Below are positions 59,009 through 64,000 of a stretch of 64,000 bases of DNA, piece after piece. The position numbers and the translations under genes are program-made. Position 1 is the first letter of the stretch, and every line of letters starts with the position of its first letter. Source of the DNA: UBA668 sp041394605 (GTDB lineage Bacteria > Actinomycetota > Acidimicrobiia > Acidimicrobiales > Ilumatobacteraceae); assembly GCA_041394605.1 (NCBI GenBank), contig JAWKHX010000009.1, positions 147,801 to 211,800 of the forward strand, given 5' to 3'. Under the pieces are notes generated by a model, which was not told the origin of the DNA, did not search any database, and saw only the letters and a list, made by a program, of their open reading frames with translations.

Positions 59009-59926
59009 TCAGGCTAGTCGGTCGGTGCCGCCTTCCGCAGGGCCGAACAGCCCGAGGCGCTGCTGGCTGCGGCGCACCTGGCGTCCGGCGCCCACATCGG
59101 CGGCCAACGCGTCGCCTCGGGCGACGGTGAGCACCCTGTCCACGGTGGCCAGATCGGGGGGATGGGTGGTGGTCAGCCAGCGGCGCACGGCTCGCCGGGC
59201 CAACGGCAGTGGGGCCGCCGCCAGGGCCTTGGCGTCGGTGGGGTCCAGCGCCCCGGCCAGTTCCTCCAGCAGGTCGTCGTCGCCGCGCAGCACGTCGGCC
59301 TGCCGGGTGAGGACGGGAACCAGGTCGCGCTGGGCCAGGGCGGCCAACTGGGGCAGCAGTTCGTGACGAACCCGGTTGCGCAGGTGGCGGGGGTTGGTGT
59401 TCGACGGGTCGGCGACGGTGGGCAGGCCGGCGGCGGCGCACAGCGCTTCGGTCTCGCTGCGGCGCAGGGCCAGCAGCGGCCGGCGCGGCCCCGGCCGCAT
59501 GCCTGCCAGCCCGCCCGCGGCCGCGCCGCGCAGCAGGTTCAGCAGCACCGTCTCTGCCTGGTCGTCGGCGGTGTGGCCGGTCATCACGTCCGGCGGGAGG
59601 GCGGCGTAGCGGGCGGCGCGGGCCCGGGCTTCCAGGTTGGGGCCGTCGGTGACGTGGACGGTCTGGGTGCGGAAGGCGGCGCCGAGTGTTGCCGCGTTGG
59701 CGGCCACCACGTCGGCCTCGGCCGCCGAGCCCGGCCGCAGCCCGTGATCCACATGGACGGCGGTGACGATCAGCCCGGCCGCGACGGCCAGCAGCAGCAT
59801 GGCGGTGGAGTCAGCACCGCCGGACACCGCGCAGGTGACGTTGGTACCGGGTGCGGGGAAGGTGCAGCGCGGCAGGAGCGCCGCGGCGTCGGCAGGGAGG
59901 GGGTGGGCGGCGTTCACGAGCAGCAT
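59009..59926 (-). CDS. tilS: tRNA(Ile)-lysidine synthetase
   Basis: Modifies C34 of tRNA-Ile(CAU) to lysidine. 305 residues: the PP-loop CAVSGGADSTAMLLL (about 32-46), HVDHGLRPGSAAEAD, the TGHTADDQAETVLLNLLRG motif (about 116) and the RNRVRHELLPQL helix are characteristic. It lacks the long C-terminal domain of the E. coli type, as is usual in actinobacteria. ATG at 59926. Followed by the phosphatase-like gene, preceded on the same strand by a small membrane protein gene. Confidence 0.93.
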   Translation of the reverse strand: MLLVNAAHPLPADAAALLPRCTFPAPGTNVTCAVSGGADSTAMLLLAVAAGLIVTAVHVDHGLRPGSAAEADVVAANAATLGAAFRTQTVHVTDGPNLEARARAARYAALPPDVMTGHTADDQAETVLLNLLRGAAAGGLAGMRPGPRRPLLALRRSETEALCAAAGLPTVADPSNTNPRHLRNRVRHELLPQLAALAQRDLVPVLTRQADVLRGDDDLLEELAGALDPTDAKALAAAPLPLARRAVRRWLTTTHPPDLATVDRVLTVARGDALAADVGAGRQVRRSQQRLGLFGPAEGGTDRLA

Positions 59927-59948
59927 GCCGGCTCGTGCGGCCCGGGGG

Positions 59949-60092
59949 TCAGTCCTCGCGCTGGCGACGGCTGGGGTACTGCTTGGCGGTGACCGACTTC
60001 AGGTAGCCGCCCACCAGGCCGGCCGTGGCGAGCAGACCAACGCCGAAGAGGATGACGCCCAGCCACCAGTGGAAGATGTTTGCCGCGAGCAT
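59949..60092 (-). CDS. Small membrane protein (47 residues)
   Basis: MLAANIFHWWLGVILFGVGLL followed by a second half of the hydrophobic stretch and a basic tail (TAKQYPSRRQRED): one or two membrane segments. The ATG at 60092 lies seven bases after TACGCT, so it has its own leaderless transcript; the earlier in-frame TTG is upstream of that box. Located between the anti-sigma gene and tilS. No family recognised. Confidence 0.7.
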   Translation of the reverse strand: MLAANIFHWWLGVILFGVGLLATAGLVGGYLKSVTAKQYPSRRQRED

Positions 60093-60144
60093 GGGGGCCA
60101 GCGTAGCCACTGCAGCACCCGCCGCACCCAATCAGGTGCCGGCG

Positions 60145-60393
60145 TCAGGCCGGGTCGCCGTCCAGGTACTCGTCGCCGAAGCACTGCTCGATCTTCAGCA
60201 GCAGGCCGTCGGGCATCTCCTCGCTCTGGCACTTCTGGCTAATGACCACCTTCAATTCGGCGTGGAAGTCGAACGCCTGCAGGCAGTCCATGCACCCCTC
60301 GAGGTGGTGGTGGATGGCCTCGTGGGTCTCCGGGGTCAGCTCGCCGTCGAGGAAGGCGTGCAGTTCGCGCAGTGTCTCGTTGCAGTCAGCCAT
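60145..60393 (-). CDS. Zinc-binding anti-sigma factor (RsrA/RshA-like)
   Basis: 82 residues. The ZAS motif His-x3-Cys-x2-Cys is present as HHHLEGCMDC (about 28-37), preceded by LHAFLDGELTPE. In RsrA, disulfide formation at these cysteines under thiol stress releases the sigma factor. A third cysteine pair (QKCQSEEM, EQCFGDE) lies towards the C-terminus. The gene overlaps the sigma gene by eight bases, the usual arrangement. Confidence 0.9.
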   Translation of the reverse strand: MADCNETLRELHAFLDGELTPETHEAIHHHLEGCMDCLQAFDFHAELKVVISQKCQSEEMPDGLLLKIEQCFGDEYLDGDPA

Positions 60394-60973
60394 GTGCGAT
60401 GGATCCCGAGTCGGCGGGGCGGTTGGTGATGCCGCGATCAGCGGCGTAGTCGATCAACGCCTTTTGCATCGCCTTTCTTCCCCGATGCAGGCGGGACATG
60501 ACCGTGCCGATGGGGATGTCCAGCATGTCGGCGATCTCCTTGTAGGAGAACTCCTCCACGTCGGCGAGCAGCACGGGCAGGCGGAAGTTCTCCGGCAGAC
60601 CCTCCAGCGCGGCCTTCACCTCGTCGTCGGTGAACATCTCGAAGAGGGTCTCCTCTGCGCTCTGGCTGGCGCGCTCCAGCGAGCCGATGCGCTTGTACAG
60701 GTACAGGTCCTCGAGGTCGTCGAGCTCGGTCTCCTGCACCCGGCGCTGCTTGGCGCGGTAGGTGTTGATGAACGTGTTGGTGAGGATGCGGAACAGCCAG
60801 GCCCGCAGGTTGGTGCCCTCCTCGAAGCCGGCGAAGCCGCGGTAGGCCCGTAGGTAGGTCTCCTGCACCAGGTCTTCGGCGTCGGCGCGGTTGGAGGTCA
60901 TGCGCAGCGCAGCGGAGTACAACTGCGGGGCGAACTCCATCGCCTGCTGCGCGAATTCCCCCCGGTCGGCCAT
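60386..60973 (-). CDS. ECF sigma factor, SigR/SigH-like
   Basis: 195 residues. Region 2: RMTSNRADAEDLVQETYLRAYRGF (about 25-48), LRAWLFRILTNTFINTYRAKQR; region 4: LPENFRLPVLLADVEEFSYKEIADMLDIPIGTVMSRLHRGRKAM. These are close to SigR of streptomycetes and SigH of mycobacteria, which respond to disulfide stress through RsrA/RshA. The ATG at 60973 follows TAGGGT (plus 60981-60986) by seven bases; the GTG at 60982 lies inside that box and is not a start. Inverted repeats upstream may be operators. Confidence 0.93.
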   Translation of the reverse strand: MADRGEFAQQAMEFAPQLYSAALRMTSNRADAEDLVQETYLRAYRGFAGFEEGTNLRAWLFRILTNTFINTYRAKQRRVQETELDDLEDLYLYKRIGSLERASQSAEETLFEMFTDDEVKAALEGLPENFRLPVLLADVEEFSYKEIADMLDIPIGTVMSRLHRGRKAMQKALIDYAADRGITNRPADSGSIAHG

Positions 60974-61044
60974 CCCTGGCACCCTACCCTCCCCCCGGTC
61001 CGCCCGCCCCCCCGGTCCGCCCCCGGTCCGCCCCCCCGTGATCT

Positions 61045-61129
61045 CTGTGTCACGGCACAGAAATCACTGTCACGGCACAGAGCGCACGTACTTCTGGGCC
61101 GTGACGCTGACGGCTGTGCCGTGACACAG
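61045..61129. repeat. CTGTGTCACGGCACAG repeat cluster upstream of the sigma gene
   Basis: CTGTGTCACGGCACAG at 61045-61060, CTGTCACGGCACAG at 61067-61080, and the exact reverse complement of the first at 61114-61129. A diverged partial copy (GGCCGTGACGCTG) lies near 61097. The outer pair could form a 16-bp stem, and each unit is itself partly palindromic. The cluster lies about 60-150 bp upstream of the sigma gene start and downstream of the MarR gene. Regulator sites or a transcription attenuator are possible; the rest of 60987-61220 has no gene. Confidence 0.6.
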
Positions 61130-61146
61130 ACGTCAACGGCGGGGGG

Positions 61147-61200
61147 GGTGCCGCGGGCGGGGTGGGTGCCGCGGGCGGGGTGGGTGCCGCGGGCGGGCGG
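61147..61200. repeat. Three 18-bp G-rich tandem repeats
   Basis: Units of GGTGCCGCGGGCGGGGTG at 61147-61164 and 61165-61182, with a third at 61183-61200 differing at the end. The plus strand is very G-rich (also the GGGGGGGG run at 61141), so G-quadruplex formation is possible. It lies just past the MarR gene stop. Confidence 0.7.
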
Positions 61201-61220
61201 CGGAGGAGGGGGACTGGGCG

Positions 61221-61742
61221 TCAGGGGGCGAGGCGGTCGTCGAGCGAGGGGGCGGTGCGGGAGGTGACGAAGTCGTCCACCGACCCGACGAAGCGCTCCA
61301 GCATCTCGGCCAGCACCGGCAGTTCGGCGGGGCCGAAGTTGACCAGCAGGTGGTTGAACAGCTGGATCCTCCGCTCGGCCACGCCACGGTGCAGGCGCCG
61401 GCCGTGGTCGGTGATCTCCACCTCCACCACCCGGCCGTCGGTGCGGCTGGGCCGGCGCTGGGCCATGCCGTCCTTCACCAGCCGCTGCACCGCCCGGGTG
61501 GCCGTGGACGGCTCCACCTTCAGCGCCTCGGCCAGTTCGCTCATCCGCCAGGCCTCTTTCGTGGCCAGCAGATCCAGGGTGTCCATCTGACCCTGCTCGA
61601 TGGTCTCCTCGCCGAACTCATAGAGGTACTGGCGCAGGGCGCCGGTGGAGGCACCACGGCGGATCTCCCGCCAGGCGAGCGCGATCCGCACGGCCAGGTC
61701 GTGCAGTTGGCGGCTGGTGAGGCGGGTCGGGGCGTCAGTCAT
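61221..61742 (-). CDS. MarR-family transcriptional regulator
   Basis: 173 residues. Winged helix-turn-helix: MDTLDLLATKEAWRMSELAEAL, KVEPSTATRAVQRLVKDGM (recognition helix) and the wing RRPSRTDGRVVEVEITDHGR. The start ATG at 61742 is ten bases after TACCCT (minus strand, plus 61754-61759). It is divergent from the hydrolase gene with only 21 bp between start codons, so its operator must cover both promoters. The effector is unknown. Confidence 0.92.
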   Translation of the reverse strand: MTDAPTRLTSRQLHDLAVRIALAWREIRRGASTGALRQYLYEFGEETIEQGQMDTLDLLATKEAWRMSELAEALKVEPSTATRAVQRLVKDGMAQRRPSRTDGRVVEVEITDHGRRLHRGVAERRIQLFNHLLVNFGPAELPVLAEMLERFVGSVDDFVTSRTAPSLDDRLAP

Positions 61743-61751
61743 CGGTGGCGT

Positions 61752-61759
61752 TAGGGTAG
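61752..61759. promoter_or_regulatory. Overlapping divergent -10 boxes, MarR/hydrolase
   Basis: TAGGGT for the plus strand (61752-61757) is six bases before the hydrolase ATG. TACCCT for the minus strand (plus 61754-61759) is ten to eleven bases before the MarR ATG. The two boxes share four bases, so RNA polymerase can open only in one direction at a time. Confidence 0.55.
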
Positions 61760-61763
61760 CCAG

Positions 61764-62471
61764 ATGGAACGTGACGATGGTCACTCGGAGCTGCCCCGCA
61801 CCCCACTCGACGCACTGGGGGTGATGGCCTCGTCCGACGTCATGCTCACGCCCACCCTCCGCCATGTGGAGATGTACACCAGGCGCGGCCTGCTGACCCT
61901 GCTGTGGCACGAGCCGGCCGAGGGCACCCAGCGCCAGCCGGGTGCCCTGGTGCTGTGCGGCGGCGCCATGGGCGGCCTGCTGGGCCCCGGCGACGCGATG
62001 TACCACCGGCTGGGCGAGGCATGGGCCGCCCGCGGCGTGCCCGTGCTGCGCGTCAGCTACCGGAAGCCCAACGACATCGATGCCTGCTGTGTGGACGTGG
62101 CCGCGGCCGCCCAGTTGGCCATCGGAGGCGCCGGCGCGGACAAGGTGGTCCTCATGGGCCACAGCTTCGGCGGTGCCGTCGCCGTGCGCGTGGGTGTCGG
62201 CCTGCGCGACATGGTGGCCGGCGTCGCCACGTTCGCCACCCAGTCCGCCGGGTGCGAGGTCGCCGGTGGGCTGCAGGGCCTGCCGTTCCTGCTGTTCCAC
62301 GGCGAGCGCGACGAGATCCTGCCGATCGAAGCCAGCGAGATGGTGACGATGATCGCCGGCTGGGGCGAGGTGGTGCGCCTGCCCGGCGACGGCCATCTGC
62401 TGGCCAAGAGCGACGACGCCATCTGGGAGCGCCTGGAGGAGTGGCTGCCGCCGCTGGTGCTCGCGCCGTAA
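61764..62471 (+). CDS. Alpha/beta hydrolase (dienelactone hydrolase-like)
   Basis: 235 residues. LVLCGGAMGGLLGPGD (oxyanion region, about 62), VLMGHSFGGAVAVRVG with nucleophile Ser near 134, LLFHGERDEILPIE (Asp, about 181) and GDGHLLAKS (His, about 212). The fold is that of small serine hydrolases. The ATG at 61764 is leaderless after TAGGGT. Likely controlled by the divergent MarR regulator, so it may degrade or export-modify the regulator's ligand; that is inference. Confidence 0.85.
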   Translation: MERDDGHSELPRTPLDALGVMASSDVMLTPTLRHVEMYTRRGLLTLLWHEPAEGTQRQPGALVLCGGAMGGLLGPGDAMYHRLGEAWAARGVPVLRVSYRKPNDIDACCVDVAAAAQLAIGGAGADKVVLMGHSFGGAVAVRVGVGLRDMVAGVATFATQSAGCEVAGGLQGLPFLLFHGERDEILPIEASEMVTMIAGWGEVVRLPGDGHLLAKSDDAIWERLEEWLPPLVLAP

Positions 62472-62502
62472 CGGCCCGACCCCGTGCGGGCCGGCCTCCG
62501 GC

Positions 62503-64000
62503 TCAGTGCTTGGGCAGGCTCTGCTTGGCCTTCTCGACCAGGTTGGACGGCAGCACGTCGTAGTGGTCGTGCTGCATCGTGAACGTGCCCCGGCCGCCGG
62601 TCATCGAGCGCAAGTCGATGGCGTAACGGGACAGTTCCGCCGTGGGCACCAGGGCGGACACCACCTGCTCGCCGTGCTCGTTAGTGGTGCTGCCCTGCAC
62701 CCGGCCGCGGCGTGTGGTGATGTCGCCCATGATGTCGCCCTGCAGCGACGCCGGCACGGTGACCTCCAGCAGCGACACGGGCTCCAGCACCACCACGCCG
62801 GCGGCGGCCATGGCGTCCTTGAAGCCCAGCGACGACGCCGTCTTGAACGCCATGTCGCTGGAGTCCACCGAGTGGTACTTGCCGTCGTAGCACTCCACCG
62901 TGACGTCCACGACCGGGAAGCCGTGCACGCCACCCTTCGACATGGTGTCCTCGATGCCGGCCTGCACGGCGGGGATGTAGTTGCGGGGGATGGTGCCGCC
63001 GACGATGGCGTCCACGAACTGGAAGCCGGCACCGCGGTCCAGCGGCGCCACCCGCAGGTTGACCACCGCGAACTGGCCGTGCCCGCCGCTCTGCTTCTTC
63101 ACCTTGCCCTCGGCCTCCGCCCGGCCGCCGACGGTTTCGCGGTAGGGCACGCGCAGTTCGGTGGTGTCCACGTTGACGCCGAACTTGCGGGCCAGCCGCT
63201 CGATGGCCACGGCGATGTGCGTGTCGCCCAAGCCGCGCAGCACGGTCTGCCCGGTCTCTTCCACACGGTCCACGTACAGCGAGGGGTCCTCCGCCTGCAG
63301 GCGGCCCAGCGCGTTGCCCAGCTTGTCGTCGTCGGCCTGGGTGTGGGGCACGATGGCCACCCCGTACTGCGGGGTGCGACGGGCCGGGGCGGGCACCTTG
63401 ACCGGTGTGCCCTTCGGCGCCAGCGTGTCCGCGGTGTGCGTGTTGCCCAGCTTGGCGACGGCGGCGATGTCGCCGGCCACCACCGCCGACGCGGCCGATT
63501 GCTCCTTGCCGCGCAGGTCGAACATGGCGTGCATGCGCTCCTCGACCCCGGTGTTGCTGTTGACCAGCTTGTCGTCGGTGCGGATGGTGCCCGACAGCAC
63601 CTTGAACAGGCTCAACTGGCCGATGTAGGGGTCGGCCAGCGTCTTGAACACGTAGGCCAGCGGGGCGCCGCCGGCATCGGCCGTCACCTCGGTGAGGTCG
63701 CCGGCGGCCTCCACCATCGTCGGGCGGTCGGCGGGCGACGGCCCCAGTTCGCAGATGAAGTCGGCCAGGCGGTCCACCCCCACTCCGGTCTGGGCGGAAC
63801 CCAGCAGCACCGGGAACTCCAGGCAGTCCAGCACCTCGTGGGCCAGGGTGCGCTCGAGGTCCGCCACCGACGGCACCTCACCGGACAGGTAGCGCTCCAG
63901 CTGGTCGTCGTCGCCGCTGACGATCTCTTCCACCACCGCGTCGTGCAGCGAGTGCTCCTCGTCGGCCACGTCGGCCGGCATGGGTTCGGTGTGATGGCCG
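62503..64000 (-). CDS. EF-G-like GTPase, N-terminal part beyond window
   Basis: The C-terminal 498 codons of a translational GTPase; the N-terminal GTP-binding motifs lie outside to the right. Seen: a domain II barrel (YVFKTLADPYIGQLSLFKVLSG), ERMHAMFDLRGKE, domain III to V segments (GLGDTHIAVAIERLARKFGV, KKQSGGHGQFAVV, GGTIPRNYIPAVQAGIEDTM) and the EF-G C-terminus RRGRVQGSTT, PTAELSRYAIDLRSMTGGRGTF. Sequence at the tip of domain IV suggests the actinobacterial FusA2/EF-G-like group rather than the essential EF-G, whose function is not established. Confidence 0.88.
   Translation of the reverse strand, partial: GHHTEPMPADVADEEHSLHDAVVEEIVSGDDDQLERYLSGEVPSVADLERTLAHEVLDCLEFPVLLGSAQTGVGVDRLADFICELGPSPADRPTMVEAAGDLTEVTADAGGAPLAYVFKTLADPYIGQLSLFKVLSGTIRTDDKLVNSNTGVEERMHAMFDLRGKEQSAASAVVAGDIAAVAKLGNTHTADTLAPKGTPVKVPAPARRTPQYGVAIVPHTQADDDKLGNALGRLQAEDPSLYVDRVEETGQTVLRGLGDTHIAVAIERLARKFGVNVDTTELRVPYRETVGGRAEAEGKVKKQSGGHGQFAVVNLRVAPLDRGAGFQFVDAIVGGTIPRNYIPAVQAGIEDTMSKGGVHGFPVVDVTVECYDGKYHSVDSSDMAFKTASSLGFKDAMAAAGVVVLEPVSLLEVTVPASLQGDIMGDITTRRGRVQGSTTNEHGEQVVSALVPTAELSRYAIDLRSMTGGRGTFTMQHDHYDVLPSNLVEKAKQSLPKH

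Overview
The window is high-GC DNA with dense, short-spaced genes, GTG and TTG starts and many genes that appear to lack a 5' leader. Paired class I and class II glutamine synthetases, an adjacent pair of ArsA-like ATPases, a SigR/RsrA-type sigma/anti-sigma pair, LytR-CpsA-Psr and DUF2510 proteins, and secreted proteins with repeated 'RxxD[TS]R' domains all point to an actinobacterium. An Acidimicrobiia (Ilumatobacter-like) source is my best guess, but that is inference. No prophage, plasmid origin or CRISPR array was seen.

Layout. 0-4 kb: nitrogen assimilation on the minus strand (partial OmpR-family regulator resembling GlnR, class I GlnA, class II GlnII), with GTTCAC-type 11-bp direct repeats upstream of both synthetases, then an oxidoreductase divergent from a TetR regulator. 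4-20.7 kb: mostly envelope and signalling genes: lipoprotein, LCP protein, secreted sugar dehydrogenase-like propeller, NAD synthetase, HtrA-like protease, two-component system, Uma2-like protein, DUF4184 membrane protein, a frameshifted MFS transporter, and an ECF sigma factor fused to a membrane anchor and an external domain. 20.7-22.85 kb: lysC and a methyltransferase.

22.85-36.24 kb is an accessory island bounded by a 51-bp direct repeat (one mismatch). The left copy is the intact 3' end of the methyltransferase gene. Inside are a 2240-residue secreted RHS/YD-repeat protein with an overlapping candidate immunity gene, a complete IS3-family element, a promoterless second RHS C-terminal cassette repeating about 510 bp of the RHS core, an exported lipoprotein, a short transposase remnant and an ISL3-family element with a frameshifted transposase. 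Right after the island is an XRE/nucleotidyltransferase pair whose operator overlaps its own -10 box. These genes separate lysC from asd, which are commonly close neighbours.

37.5-64 kb returns to core genes: CPA-type antiporter with TrkA domains, asd, MazG-like protein, lipoprotein, tRNA-Pro(CGG), receiver protein, two ArsA-like ATPases divergent from an NfeD-like protein, selA-selB, dut, Nudix, a fatty-acid hydroxylase family protein, a three-gene hydrolase/acyltransferase/epimerase operon, SIMPL protein, LysM-M23 peptidase, DUF2510 protein, a phosphatase-like protein lacking its cysteine, tilS, a sigma/anti-sigma pair, a MarR regulator divergent from a hydrolase, and a 5'-truncated EF-G-like GTPase.

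The most distinctive features are the RHS island and its repeat boundaries, tight divergent gene pairs whose TANNNT boxes overlap or nearly touch, and the sigma-factor/extracytoplasmic fusion. Three apparent frameshifts each need one extra G in a G-run, so they may be sequencing artefacts.
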